From: Spirochaetales bacterium
GTDB lineage: Bacteria; Spirochaetota; Spirochaetia; Sphaerochaetales; Sphaerochaetaceae
DNA: 33,509 nucleotides
Assembly: GCA_012523305.1 (NCBI GenBank)
Contig: JAAYIV010000057.1
Location: 1-33,509, forward strand
Reading direction: 5' to 3'
The position numbers and the translations under genes were made by a program. Below, piece after piece: positions 1 through 9,791 of the stretch (the first letter of the stretch is position 1; each line of letters starts with the position of its first letter). A model generated the notes under the pieces. It saw only the letters and a list, made by a program, of their open reading frames with translations, made no database searches and had not been told where the DNA came from.

Positions 1-528
1 GCCGAGCATGAAATAACTGAAGACCTCGATGGTAAGATCAGGAATAACCTGTGCCTTACGTTTCCCCACAGTGCATGGTATTTCGAATACCAGCGAGGTT
101 GGAAAGGAGCTCTGCCCGACTGGACCGTTGTCATTATGGACGATCAAGACAATCCGGTTGCTCATTGCGGGGTGATTGAACGTAGCATTACAATAGGAGA
201 TGTTGATTATCCAATATTCGGTATTCAAAATGTATACGTATTGCCCGAACAACGCGGAAAGGGATTAGCTCATGAACTCCTTTGGTCTGTCGACAGTGAA
301 GCTTTCAAACGAGACATGGCATTCGGATTGTTGTTTTGCCGTCCCCATGTGGAGAAATTATACTATGATGCTGATTGGATAAAAATCGGTCAGCCTTTGA
401 TATATGTTCGAAATGAAAATGGCCAGGAAGTTGTCAGGGATTTTGTGCATGATTCATTATTTTTTTCACCTGTCAAGATAACTTCAATGCCGGAGGGAAT
501 AATCCACTTCAATGGTCCCGATTGGTGA
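1..528 (+). CDS. GNAT-family N-acetyltransferase (5' end missing)
   Basis: The frame is open from base 1, so the true start lies outside the window; 175 residues are visible. The first internal ATG is at 136, but the upstream codons read as good protein (FPHSAWYFEYQRGW), so I treat the gene as truncated by the window edge. The acetyl-CoA binding signature of GNAT enzymes is seen as VLPEQRGKGLAHELL (R/Q-x-x-G-x-G/A), preceded by a beta-strand-like GIQNVYV segment as in the family fold. The protein would transfer an acetyl group from acetyl-CoA to an amine; the substrate cannot be told. It is followed on the same strand, after about 93 bases, by a methyltransferase gene. Family assignment is firm, specific function unknown. 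Confidence 0.8.
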   Translation, partial: AEHEITEDLDGKIRNNLCLTFPHSAWYFEYQRGWKGALPDWTVVIMDDQDNPVAHCGVIERSITIGDVDYPIFGIQNVYVLPEQRGKGLAHELLWSVDSEAFKRDMAFGLLFCRPHVEKLYYDADWIKIGQPLIYVRNENGQEVVRDFVHDSLFFSPVKITSMPEGIIHFNGPDW

Positions 529-621
529 TACTTCCCGATATTAATGTACATTGATACTCGGACTCAATGGTTTGTATCGACCACAAAGTATCGATGTGAT
601 ATCATGTGCCACGAGGTCTTG

Positions 622-1230
622 ATGGCCAAAGATCTGTTCAATTCCATTGCGCATATTTATGGTTGGTTCCATAGATATCAAATGAAACGGTTTGCCCAAA
701 TTCTCGACTCCCATGGAGATAAGATACCACTTGCTCATATGCAAACTGTGTGTGATGTTGGGTGTGGGACCGGAGCTCTCTGTGCTGTTTTAGGAGCCAA
801 AGGTCTGACTGTAACAGGAATAGATGCTGCTCAAAGGATGCTGGAAGTAGCAAAAAAGAAAGTGAGACATCCCAATGTGACGTTTGTACAAGGCGAAGCG
901 GGCAAAGGACTATCTTTTCCAGATTCATCATTTGACGTAGTGTTTACTAGTTATGTTGCCCATGGGATAGCCAAAGAAAAACGGAAGGCATTTTACACGG
1001 AGTTGAAAAGAATCGCGACAAAAGCCGTTATTATCCAAGACTACGATGAAGAAAGGTCTTTGGCAACCACCATAATTGAATGGCTGGAACACGGAGATTA
1101 CTTTAGGTTCATACAGCATCCTCAAAAAGAAATGGAGGAAGTGTTTCCCGTGATCATCCCAATAACGGTAGGTAAACAAGCTTGTTGGTACGTCTGCCAC
1201 TGCCCAAGTAAAGAACTTACAATCAGATAG
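622..1230 (+). CDS. Class I SAM-dependent methyltransferase
   Basis: This is a 202-residue soluble methyltransferase. The SAM-binding motif I is clear (VCDVGCGTGALCAVLG), followed by the acidic end of strand 2 (VTGIDAAQRMLEVAKKK) and a motif IV-like FDVVFTSYVAHG. I chose ATG 622 (MAKDLFNSIAHIYG) because GAGG at 613-616 is well spaced and because UbiE/UbiG-like relatives begin with this type of sequence. ATG 604 is possible and a longer frame opens at 544, but neither has a ribosome site. The substrate is unknown. The last 8 bases overlap the end of the convergent gltD gene, so there is no room for a terminator between them and the two transcripts must overlap. Confidence 0.8.
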   Translation: MAKDLFNSIAHIYGWFHRYQMKRFAQILDSHGDKIPLAHMQTVCDVGCGTGALCAVLGAKGLTVTGIDAAQRMLEVAKKKVRHPNVTFVQGEAGKGLSFPDSSFDVVFTSYVAHGIAKEKRKAFYTELKRIATKAVIIQDYDEERSLATTIIEWLEHGDYFRFIQHPQKEMEEVFPVIIPITVGKQACWYVCHCPSKELTIR

Positions 1231-2635
1231 AAAGATATGAATGTACCGATTGGGCACACAACCGTCCATGCTTGATGGCATGTACCACCAATGAAGGTCC
1301 GATAACCACATCACCGGCAGCAAATACCTTGTCAACTGAACTTTTGTACTGCTCATCTATATGGATATACCCTGATTCGTTGAAAGAAAGATTAAAATCC
1401 TTAAATAGTGATAAAGAGGTATCAGGAATAAATCCCAGGCATAATAACACAAGATCAGCTTTGATGATGAACTCTGATGTATCGATGGGAACCGGTTTGC
1501 CATTTTCATATGATATTTTTTTGCAAAGTATTTCCTTTACATGTCCATCATGTCCGATAAACTCTTTGGTTTCGATGCCCCACAATCTTTTCACACCTTC
1601 CTGATGTGAACTTGATGTACGTAATATTCTCGGCCACTGTGGCCACGGATTCGATACCTGTCGCTCAATTGGTGGCTGTGGTAATAATTCAATCTGGGTC
1701 ACAGATGCACATCCGCGTCTGATGGCTGTTCCGGCACAATCTGAGCCAGTGTCTCCTCCACCTATGATGACGACATGTTTTCCTTTGGGATCAATCGTTT
1801 TTTCATTATTGAAGGTATCGCCTTCCAATAAGTCGGCTTGCTGAGAAAGAAAGTCTAAAGCATAGTGAATTCCATCAAGAGTTCTTCCCGGCACGTGAAT
1901 GTTCCTAGCTGATGGAGAGCCCGAAGCAATCAAGATCGCATCGAACTTCTGGAGTAGGTATCGTGCTGAAAGATCACGACCGACTTCCACATCCGTTTCA
2001 AATAGTATTCCTTCTTGTCGCATTTGCCCGAGTCTTCGATCCAGTACGGACTTTTCCAGCTTAAAATTTGGAATTCCGTAATGCAACAACCCTCCGATGC
2101 GCTTAGATCGTTCGAATACGATTACCTCGTGTCCCTGACGTACCAATTGTTGTGCGGCGGCAAGTCCTGTTGGTCCGGAACCTATGATTGCTACCTTCTT
2201 CCCAGTCCTATAATTAGCAATCTCAGGAAGTATCCATCCTTCCTTCCAACCATGTTCGACGATTGTCATTTCGATGTTCTGGCAAGTATTAGCTGAAAAA
2301 TTTACGGCGAGCGTACAAGAAGCTTCGCAAAGCCCGGGACATATTCGTCCTGTGAATTCTGGAAAATTGTTTGTGGAGTGCAAGATATCAAGAGCTTCTT
2401 TCCAATGGTCCTGGGTGACGGCTTCGCTGTAATCGGGAATCCTATTACCTAGCGGGCAGGCATACATGTGACAAAAAGGGACCCCGCAATCAAGACACCG
2501 TGAAGCCTGTTGTCTCAATGTTTCATTTGAAAGCATGCGATGTACCGAAGCGAAATCCTTGATACGTTCATCAACCGGTCTGAAAGGAGCATCTTGCCGC
2601 TCAACAGTAAAAAATGTTGTTTGAGCATCAGCCAT
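1223..2635 (-). CDS. gltD: Glutamate synthase (NADPH) small subunit
   Basis: This 470-residue protein is the electron-input subunit of GOGAT, passing electrons from NADPH through FAD and iron-sulfur clusters to GltB. The N-terminal cysteine sets are visible: C47, C50, C55, C60 (CLDCGVPFCHMYAC) and C99, C103, C107. The FAD-binding GSGPTG lies at 152-157, the NADPH-binding GGGDTG at about 292-297, and the C-terminal flavin signature AAGDVVIGPSLVVHAI is present. Length is normal for the family. The start at 2635 (MADAQTTFF) is chosen over an in-frame start at 2671 because GGAGGAAG stands directly before it. It overlaps the end of gltB by 8 bases, so the two are probably translationally coupled. 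It is the last gene of the nitrogen operon. Confidence 0.96.
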   Translation of the reverse strand: MADAQTTFFTVERQDAPFRPVDERIKDFASVHRMLSNETLRQQASRCLDCGVPFCHMYACPLGNRIPDYSEAVTQDHWKEALDILHSTNNFPEFTGRICPGLCEASCTLAVNFSANTCQNIEMTIVEHGWKEGWILPEIANYRTGKKVAIIGSGPTGLAAAQQLVRQGHEVIVFERSKRIGGLLHYGIPNFKLEKSVLDRRLGQMRQEGILFETDVEVGRDLSARYLLQKFDAILIASGSPSARNIHVPGRTLDGIHYALDFLSQQADLLEGDTFNNEKTIDPKGKHVVIIGGGDTGSDCAGTAIRRGCASVTQIELLPQPPIERQVSNPWPQWPRILRTSSSHQEGVKRLWGIETKEFIGHDGHVKEILCKKISYENGKPVPIDTSEFIIKADLVLLCLGFIPDTSLSLFKDFNLSFNESGYIHIDEQYKSSVDKVFAAGDVVIGPSLVVHAIKHGRLCAQSVHSYLSI

Positions 2636-5600
2636 GATATACTTCCTCCGTGACCGATAAGGTTTCTTCATCCCGGTATTCGTTTTGTTTCATCCGCTCC
2701 AACACCTTCTTGTATTCGATCGGAACTACTTTTACAAACTGGGGATATTTAGCTTCCCAATCCTCTAAGATTGCCATTGCTATTTTACTTTTTGTGTATT
2801 TTGCATGTAGTTCAATGAGTTGTTTTAGACGGGTTTGATCATCAATATCCCAAACTCCTTCAAGTTCTACAGTATCGAGGTTACATCGGGTGTCGAATAG
2901 CTCGGAAGGATCATACACATATGCTATCCCACCGCTCATTCCTGCAGCGAAGTTTTTACCGGTCTGCCCCAAAACGGCTACGATGCCCCCTGTCATATAT
3001 TCACATCCATGATCTCCGACTCCTTCGACTACTGCCATTGCCCCGCTGTTACGGACAGCGAATCGCTCGCCTGCCATTCCATTGATAAAGACTTCTCCGG
3101 CAGTTGCTCCGTAGAGAACCACATTTCCACAGATGATATTCCTATCTGACCTAAATCGTGTTTCTGGTGCTTGGACAACTGCGATTCGACCACCACTCAT
3201 TGCTTTTCCCAGATAATCATTCGCTTCTCCGATTAACCGAAGAAACAATCCCGGAGCGAGAAATGCTCCAAAACTCTGTCCCGCAGATCCATGCAAAGTG
3301 ACCTGTATCGTATTGTCCGCAAGTCCCTTCGAACCGAATTGTTTTATGATTCTTCCGCTGAGCGAGCCGCCAACGGTTCTGTCTGTGTTGGCTATAGGGA
3401 ATTCCAACGAAACCGGATATGGGAATTTCCAGAATTCTTCGGTTAGAAAAGCCTGTAATCTTTTATCAAATTCTGAAGTGGGCAATGTTGGGTTGATTTT
3501 CTGAGCATGCATCAGTTTCCTATCATGACGACGTGGAAAATCGATTAGGGCATCAAGTGTTATTGTCCTGCCTTTGATGCTGTCGGTCGGGACGGTTGAC
3601 TTTAACATATCGGAACGTCCGACCATTTCTTCTACTGTCCTGAATCCCAATCGAGCCATGTATTCTCTAAACTCGGTTGCAAGAAAACGAAGGAATGTAA
3701 CAATGTAATCAGCTTTTCCATGAAAATGAGACCGCAAGTCAGGATGTTGGGTTGCCACTCCAAACGGGCACATGTTCAAATGACATTTGCGTACCATCAT
3801 ACATCCCAATGTGATAAGCAATGATGTCCCGAAACAATACTCTTCTGCTCCTAACAATGTTGCAATAGCCAGATCACGACCTGTTTTCAAATGACCGTCC
3901 ACTTGAACAATCACTTGCTGTCGCAGGTTATTAATGAACAATGACTGTTGTGTCTCTGCTAATCCAAGCTCCCATGGGAGTCCCACATGACGGATTGCGG
4001 TTAAAGGTGCCGCTCCGGTACCACCATTTTGCCCCGAGATGAGGATCTTATCCGCTTTTGCCTTTACGACGCCCGAAGCAATGGTTCCCACACCTGGTTC
4101 TGATACCAGCTTCACCGAGATTTGCGCCTCTGAATTGACCTGTTTCAAATCGTAGATCAGTTGAGCCAGATCTTCGATCGAATAGATATCATGATGTGGC
4201 GGAGGACTTATAAGAGTAACACCCGGGACCGTGTGTCGTATGCTGGCAATGTAATCAGTTACCTTGTTACCGGGTAATTGTCCGCCTTCTCCGGGTTTGG
4301 CTCCCTGAGCCATTTTAATCTGAAGTTCATCGGCACTCATCACATATTCGGTAGTCACCCCGAATCTGCCTGAAGCGATTTGTTTGATGCGGGAACGCAT
4401 CGAGTCTCCATTGTCCAAGGGTGATGAACGCTTTGGATCTTCTCCGCCTTCACCGCTATTACTTTTTGCTCCAATCCTATTCATCGCAATCGCGACTGTT
4501 TCATGGGCTTCTTTACTGATTGACCCGATCGACATCGCGGCTGAAGCAAATCTTCGCATGATGGTTTCAATCGGCTCAACTTCTTCGATAGGAATGGCAA
4601 CAGTTTCCTTAAAGTCAAGAAACCCTCGGATTTCTCCTATGGTTCGATAGGATCCATCCATGTGAGAGGTAAAATTCTTGAATATTGCATAATCTTCAGT
4701 TTTAGTAGCCTGTTGTAGCAAACTGATTGCTTGAAAAGACCAGTAGTGCGGAACTCCATCGCGCCGGTACCGATAAAAACCCCCGGCTTGCCTTAGCTTG
4801 GGCATTTGCCTATGTGCAGGATAGGCCTGGTTATATCGCTGCATGATTTCCCAGGTAAGCTCCTTGAATCCGATACCTCCGATTCTGGAAACGGTACCTT
4901 TGAAATATTGTTCGATCAGGGGATTGCCCAATCCAAGTGCTTCAAATGACCGGATGTCAAAATAACTATGCAATGTTGAGATTCCCATCCTACTAAATGT
5001 TTTCAACAATCCTTTTTTAATGGCATTTACATAATTGTCAGCGGCGGTCTCGGCGGATAGTGTTCCAAGTTTGCCTTCTTCGGAAAGTTGGCGAATAGTT
5101 GAAAAGGCGATATAAGGGCATATGGCATCGCAACCGTAGGCGACCAACAGGGCAAAGTGGAACACTTCCCTTACTTCGCCTGTTTCAGCGATGATACCGA
5201 TATTGCTGCGCATGTTTCTCTCCATCATGTATTGATGGACTCCGGAAACCGCTAACAGCGAAGGGATAGGGGCTCTGCCTCTCTTTGCATGCGTATCGGT
5301 TAAGATCATCATCGAATGACCTTGGCTCGCAAGTGTTTCAACTTCAATACAAATTCTTCGCATAGCCCGTTCCAGGGCGTCTTTGCCATCTTCGGGATCA
5401 AAGGTGATATCGATATCTGCAGGATGAAGGTCTTCATGGGGATTCGTCCGAATTCTGACCATATCGCGAGAACTGAGAATGGGATGGTATAATTTCAGAC
5501 TTCGATATTGGCGTTCGTCAATATCCAACGGATTGCTCGCGTTTTCGATAAAGCTTTCTAGCGACATCATCAATTGTTCGCGAAGGGGGTCAATCGGTGG

Positions 5601-7223
5601 ATTTGTCACCTGAGCGAATATTTGCTTGAAATATGAAAAAAGTAGATGACTCTTATCTGAAAGCACTGCCAAGCCGGTATCATTTCCCATTGACCCGATA
5701 GCTTCCTGTCCTTGGCTCGCCATCGGAGTTAAAATCACCTTTAAATCTTCATCGGTGTATCCGAATAATATGTGTTTCTCTAACAACTCCTGATGATCTA
5801 TCGCAGGAACTTGTGACGGATTAAACAACCCTCTTAATTCGATTCGACTATCTTTTATCCATCTCCTATACGGATATTGGCGAGATAATTTTGCTTTGAT
5901 TACGTTGTCGGGGATGATGCAATGTTGCTGTAAATCCACAAGGAACATCTTTCCGGGGTAAAGACGTCCTTTTGATATGATATTACTTTCAGGAACATCC
6001 AACACCCCTGTTTCAGAAGCCAGGACAATCAAACCGTCTCTAGTAATCGTATAACGAGCCGGACGCAATCCGTTACGATCCAAAGTTGCTCCGAGATATC
6101 TTCCGTCTGTAAAGACAACTGCTGCCGGACCATCCCACGGTTCCATGATCGGCGAATGATATTCATAGAAAGCTCGTTTATCGGCACTCATCTGGATTTC
6201 GGGCGAATAAGCTTCGGGAATCATCATCGTCATGACATGCGGAATGCTACGGCCGGCTGTTACGAACAACTCAAGGACATTATCGAACATCGATGAATCA
6301 CTTCCGCTCTCATCGATGACCGGTATTACTTTTTCAAGATCCTTACCCAAAACACGCGAAGTCATAAATCCTTCTCGGTTTTTTTGACGGTGTATGTTTG
6401 CCTTCAGTGTATTGATTTCTCCATTGTGAGCCATGAATCTGAATGGCTGGGCAAGTTTCCACTGCGGGAGCGTATTAGTGCTGAAACGTGAATGAACAAT
6501 ACAAAAGGAACTCTTGAACAATTCATCATTCAAATCAATGAAGTATCGGGAGACTTGATCTTGGGTGAGCATTCCTTTGTACACAATCACAGTATTTGAA
6601 AGACTGCAAATGTAAAATTGATCGAGTGCGTAGTCAGCTGCTGCGACAGTCTTTTCGATGGTCCTTCTGAGGACATACAATTTTTGTTGGAGATGTTGGT
6701 CTTCGTTTTCATTCCACGTGATGAAGGCTTGCATTATCGCAGGTTCCGTCGAGCGGGCAAAGGCGCCGAGAACTTCTTCGTCGACAGGGACCTTTCTCCA
6801 ACCAAGTACCGAAAATCCTTGTTCATTACATGTTTTTTCGACAATCGAGATACATTGTTCTCTCAGATTATCGGATTTCGGAAGGAAGAACATACCGATG
6901 GCATAAGAGGCGACATCTGATAACGGAATATGTGAAACACGGTTGCAAAAGAATTCGATTGGAATTTGCACCATGACTCCCGAACCATCGCCGGTTTCTT
7001 TGTCACCGCCTATGGCTCCCCTGTGTTGCATTCGCTGCAATACATGCAAGCCGTTGGCGATGGTTTCATAACGTGGTCTTCCATCAAGGTGGGCTACAAA
7101 CCCAACACCGCACGAATCATGCTCAAATTCCTGACGATACAGCCCATATCTACCGTTCTGTACTAATTGTTCATATTGATTAAGATAATTGTTTACCTCA
7201 TTTGAAGCTTGTTTCTCTTGCAT
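2628..7223 (-). CDS. gltB: Glutamate synthase large subunit
   Basis: At 1531 residues this is a full-length GOGAT alpha subunit. It takes the amide nitrogen of glutamine and forms two glutamates with 2-oxoglutarate. The N-terminal nucleophile of the class II amidotransferase domain is C38 (FEHDSCGVGFVAHLDG), so a 37-residue leader should be removed. The central and FMN-binding domains follow (GEGGEDPKRSSP; AKPGEGGQLPGNKV; SGQNGGTGAAPL). The [3Fe-4S] cysteines lie near residues 1138-1152 (C-x5-C-x4-C in MVRKCHLNMCPFGVATQ). The C-terminal glycine-rich GXGXG beta-helix domain runs from about 1270 to 1480. AAGGA before ATG 7223 serves as ribosome site. It lies 16 bases after glnN and overlaps gltD by 8 bases. 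No missing key residue was noticed. Confidence 0.97.
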   Translation of the reverse strand: MQEKQASNEVNNYLNQYEQLVQNGRYGLYRQEFEHDSCGVGFVAHLDGRPRYETIANGLHVLQRMQHRGAIGGDKETGDGSGVMVQIPIEFFCNRVSHIPLSDVASYAIGMFFLPKSDNLREQCISIVEKTCNEQGFSVLGWRKVPVDEEVLGAFARSTEPAIMQAFITWNENEDQHLQQKLYVLRRTIEKTVAAADYALDQFYICSLSNTVIVYKGMLTQDQVSRYFIDLNDELFKSSFCIVHSRFSTNTLPQWKLAQPFRFMAHNGEINTLKANIHRQKNREGFMTSRVLGKDLEKVIPVIDESGSDSSMFDNVLELFVTAGRSIPHVMTMMIPEAYSPEIQMSADKRAFYEYHSPIMEPWDGPAAVVFTDGRYLGATLDRNGLRPARYTITRDGLIVLASETGVLDVPESNIISKGRLYPGKMFLVDLQQHCIIPDNVIKAKLSRQYPYRRWIKDSRIELRGLFNPSQVPAIDHQELLEKHILFGYTDEDLKVILTPMASQGQEAIGSMGNDTGLAVLSDKSHLLFSYFKQIFAQVTNPPIDPLREQLMMSLESFIENASNPLDIDERQYRSLKLYHPILSSRDMVRIRTNPHEDLHPADIDITFDPEDGKDALERAMRRICIEVETLASQGHSMMILTDTHAKRGRAPIPSLLAVSGVHQYMMERNMRSNIGIIAETGEVREVFHFALLVAYGCDAICPYIAFSTIRQLSEEGKLGTLSAETAADNYVNAIKKGLLKTFSRMGISTLHSYFDIRSFEALGLGNPLIEQYFKGTVSRIGGIGFKELTWEIMQRYNQAYPAHRQMPKLRQAGGFYRYRRDGVPHYWSFQAISLLQQATKTEDYAIFKNFTSHMDGSYRTIGEIRGFLDFKETVAIPIEEVEPIETIMRRFASAAMSIGSISKEAHETVAIAMNRIGAKSNSGEGGEDPKRSSPLDNGDSMRSRIKQIASGRFGVTTEYVMSADELQIKMAQGAKPGEGGQLPGNKVTDYIASIRHTVPGVTLISPPPHHDIYSIEDLAQLIYDLKQVNSEAQISVKLVSEPGVGTIASGVVKAKADKILISGQNGGTGAAPLTAIRHVGLPWELGLAETQQSLFINNLRQQVIVQVDGHLKTGRDLAIATLLGAEEYCFGTSLLITLGCMMVRKCHLNMCPFGVATQHPDLRSHFHGKADYIVTFLRFLATEFREYMARLGFRTVEEMVGRSDMLKSTVPTDSIKGRTITLDALIDFPRRHDRKLMHAQKINPTLPTSEFDKRLQAFLTEEFWKFPYPVSLEFPIANTDRTVGGSLSGRIIKQFGSKGLADNTIQVTLHGSAGQSFGAFLAPGLFLRLIGEANDYLGKAMSGGRIAVVQAPETRFRSDRNIICGNVVLYGATAGEVFINGMAGERFAVRNSGAMAVVEGVGDHGCEYMTGGIVAVLGQTGKNFAAGMSGGIAYVYDPSELFDTRCNLDTVELEGVWDIDDQTRLKQLIELHAKYTKSKIAMAILEDWEAKYPQFVKVVPIEYKKVLERMKQNEYRDEETLSVTEEVYHG

Positions 7224-7239
7224 AGGATTCCTTTCACTT

Positions 7240-9363
7240 TTATAACCTGAACAGCATGTCTTCGTATGTCGGAAACGGCCAATATGATCTGACGGTCAAC
7301 TTCTCCAATTCATCACCATCTAATCGAAGATCTTTCATCACAGGGACTATTTTTGTCCTAAAGAATCTTGCAGCAGCCAATACCCCTTTATCCAATTCAT
7401 TCGCTTCACTTAATAGCGACTCGAGTAGGTTTGCATCAACAATCGCCTTGTCGATGCATTCAGTGAGCATCCTTGAAATTACCTTAAGTTGTTTTGATTC
7501 GAGACCATTGGCTTTCTGCAATTGCACAGAAGATAGGATTTCAATGAGATATCGATTTGAAGCACCTATGATGTTGTTTTTTATCATTTCAATCATCAGG
7601 CTTGCTTCGATGTTGATTTGCTTGCAATAAGCATCGAGATATATTTCCTGCCGCGATCGTAATTCTGAAAAAGAAAATATCCGATGCTTTTGCAGCATCT
7701 CGATATATTTGGAATCGGTAAGGTGTGAAAGGGCTTCTACAGTACAATCCAGATTCTCAAGTCCTCTTTTTTCAGCTTCCCGAACCCATTCCTCGCAATA
7801 TCCATTGCCGTTGAAAATGATACGTTTATGATCTCGGTAGAACTCTTTGATAATTGATCTGACTTCTGCCATGACGTCATCACACGTATCAAGACGATCA
7901 GCGATTGTGCAGAGGACATCAGCCACCGCGGCATTTAACATGGTGTTTGGTCCTGCTAAAGATTGCGAAGAACCAACCATTCTGAATTCAAATTTATTTC
8001 CTGTAAATGCAAAAGGCGAAGTACGGTTACGATCTATAGCATCCTTTGGGAAGTCTGGTATGGTTGAAAGTCCTATTTCAATCAGGCGTCCGTTCTGTTT
8101 CACCAGAGGACGTTCTTCAGTAATGCAATCAAGGATCTCGGTAAGTTGATCACCAAGGAAAATCGATACGATTGCCGGGGGTGCCTCATGGGCTCCCAAA
8201 CGGTAATCATTTCCCGCAGTTGCTGTTGATATCCTCAACAGTGTGGCATATTCATCGACTGCCGAAATAATTCCTGTCAGGAATAATAAGAACTGAGCAT
8301 TTTCTTCAGGACTGTCTCCCGGGCTGAGCAGATTCTGTCCATCGTCGGTAGCAAGTGACCAGTTGTTGTGCTTACCCGATCCATTTACCTGCGCAAAAGG
8401 TTTTTCGTGCAAGAGAGCCACCATATGATGGTGCTTGGCAACGGTCTTGATAACTTCCATGAGCAATTGGTTGGTATCAGTTGAAATATTGGCTGAATCA
8501 TATACTGTGGCTATTTCGAATTGATTGGGAGCAACTTCATTGTGCTGGGTTTTTGCAGAAATTCCAAGTTTCCATAGTTGAAGGTTCAATTCCGCCATGA
8601 ACAGTGCGACCCGTTCTTTTATAGCGCCGAAATAATGGTCGGCCATTTCCTGTCCTTTTGCTCCCAGAGTGCCAAATACAGTACGTCCGCATAGGCGCAA
8701 ATCGGGTCTTTTTTCAAACAAAGCTTCATCTATCAAAAAATATTCTTGCTCAGGCCCAACATTTGGGAATACTCGTTTGGAAGTGGTATTACCTAATGCC
8801 CGCAATACTCGAATTGCTTGCGTGTCGATGGCAGCCATCGATCGTAAAAGTGGAACTTTCTTATCGAGTGCTTCTCCGTGGTATGAAACGAATGCTGTTG
8901 GGATAGCAAGGATTTTAACACCATTGGCATCCTTTATCACTGCTGGGGAACTTGTATCCCACGCGGTGTAACCCCGGGCTTCAAAGGTGGTACGAAGTCC
9001 TCCGTTGGGAAAAGATGAGGCATCCGGTTCTCCTTGGATCAGCTCCTTCCCATTAAATTCGACAAGAATTTTCCCGTCATGGCTTGGTGATATGAACGAA
9101 TCCTGTTTTTCAGCGGTGAGACCGGTTAGCGGTTGGAACCAATGAGTGAAATGCGTTGCTCCTTTACTGATTGCCCAATCTTTCATTTCCTTGGCAATCA
9201 CCTCCGCGGAAGGAAGGGATAGTGAAAGCTTTCCCTCCTGGACTGCCTTGAGTTCCTCATACACTTTTTTTGGAAGGTGCTCCTTCATCGTTGCGTCACT
9301 GAAACAATTGCTTCCATAAATTTCAGCCATTGAAGTCTTCGAAAAATCAACAGAATTAGTCAT
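7240..9363 (-). CDS. glnN: Glutamine synthetase type III
   Basis: This 707-residue protein is far longer than type I enzymes (about 470) and matches the type III (GlnN) class of Bacteroides, cyanobacteria and some spirochaetes. It condenses ammonium and glutamate with ATP. Metal and substrate motifs are visible: GPEQEYF at 203-209, KTQHNEVAPNQ at 271-281 and NGSGKHNNW at 327-335. The later GAHEAPPAIVSIF and FTGNKFEFRMVG segments are typical of this class. The start at 9363 has AAGGAG about 10 bases before it. It sits between glnK (63 bases upstream) and gltB (16 bases downstream) as the third gene of the operon, which pairs it with GOGAT in one transcript. No type I adenylylation loop was recognised, as expected for type III. 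Confidence 0.96.
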   Translation of the reverse strand: MTNSVDFSKTSMAEIYGSNCFSDATMKEHLPKKVYEELKAVQEGKLSLSLPSAEVIAKEMKDWAISKGATHFTHWFQPLTGLTAEKQDSFISPSHDGKILVEFNGKELIQGEPDASSFPNGGLRTTFEARGYTAWDTSSPAVIKDANGVKILAIPTAFVSYHGEALDKKVPLLRSMAAIDTQAIRVLRALGNTTSKRVFPNVGPEQEYFLIDEALFEKRPDLRLCGRTVFGTLGAKGQEMADHYFGAIKERVALFMAELNLQLWKLGISAKTQHNEVAPNQFEIATVYDSANISTDTNQLLMEVIKTVAKHHHMVALLHEKPFAQVNGSGKHNNWSLATDDGQNLLSPGDSPEENAQFLLFLTGIISAVDEYATLLRISTATAGNDYRLGAHEAPPAIVSIFLGDQLTEILDCITEERPLVKQNGRLIEIGLSTIPDFPKDAIDRNRTSPFAFTGNKFEFRMVGSSQSLAGPNTMLNAAVADVLCTIADRLDTCDDVMAEVRSIIKEFYRDHKRIIFNGNGYCEEWVREAEKRGLENLDCTVEALSHLTDSKYIEMLQKHRIFSFSELRSRQEIYLDAYCKQINIEASLMIEMIKNNIIGASNRYLIEILSSVQLQKANGLESKQLKVISRMLTECIDKAIVDANLLESLLSEANELDKGVLAAARFFRTKIVPVMKDLRLDGDELEKLTVRSYWPFPTYEDMLFRL

Positions 9364-9426
9364 ATAAGCTTTACTCCTTGTAAATCGCCGGGTGTCATCA
9401 TCAACTTGGTATCTTCTTGAAAGGGT

Positions 9427-9768
9427 TTATCCAATTGCTTGCGGACCGTTTTCCCTATTCCTGATACGAATGCATTGTTCTATTGGAAGGACAAAAATTT
9501 TGCCGTCACCAATCACGCTCGTTTGTGCACCGTCAAGGATTGCTTCAATTGTAGGTTCAACGAATGCATCATTTACCGCTATTTCAATCCTGACTTTTTT
9601 CAATAGATTGACTTCGATATCTACACCCCGGTATACTTTTTTGTATCCCTTCTGTTGCCCGCATCCGAGCGAATTGGATACCGATATCTTGAAAATCTCT
9701 CGTCGGTAAAGTTCTTGTTTTACATCATTCAATTTTTCTGGTTGGATATACGCTACTATCAGTTTCAT
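9427..9768 (-). CDS. glnK: P-II nitrogen regulatory protein, no Tyr51
   Basis: This 113-residue trimeric signal protein binds ATP/ADP and 2-oxoglutarate and normally gates the Amt channel. The fold signatures are present: T-loop GQQKGYKKVYRGVDI, the B-loop TSVIGDGKIFVLP, and the C-terminal RIRNRENG arginines that contact ATP. Aligning it by hand to E. coli GlnB without gaps puts Ile at position 51, where GlnB has the uridylylated tyrosine; Tyr46 and Arg47 are kept. It therefore probably acts by ligand binding alone or by another modification. It follows amt by 23 bases, the usual amt-glnK pairing, with GAAGG before the start. The symbol glnK is given on this linkage. Confidence 0.94.
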   Translation of the reverse strand: MKLIVAYIQPEKLNDVKQELYRREIFKISVSNSLGCGQQKGYKKVYRGVDIEVNLLKKVRIEIAVNDAFVEPTIEAILDGAQTSVIGDGKIFVLPIEQCIRIRNRENGPQAIG

Positions 9769-9791
9769 ATGATTACCTTCACATCATGGAT

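Noticed and set aside
928-1356. 142-codon minus-strand frame across the end of the methyltransferase and gltD
   Set aside because: It overlaps two real genes, has no ribosome site and its translation is low-complexity aromatic sequence.
2636-2671. Longer gltD start at 2671 (482 residues)
   Set aside because: It would extend further into gltB, lacks a ribosome site and adds a basic leader not usual in GltD, whereas 2635 has GGAGGAAG before it.
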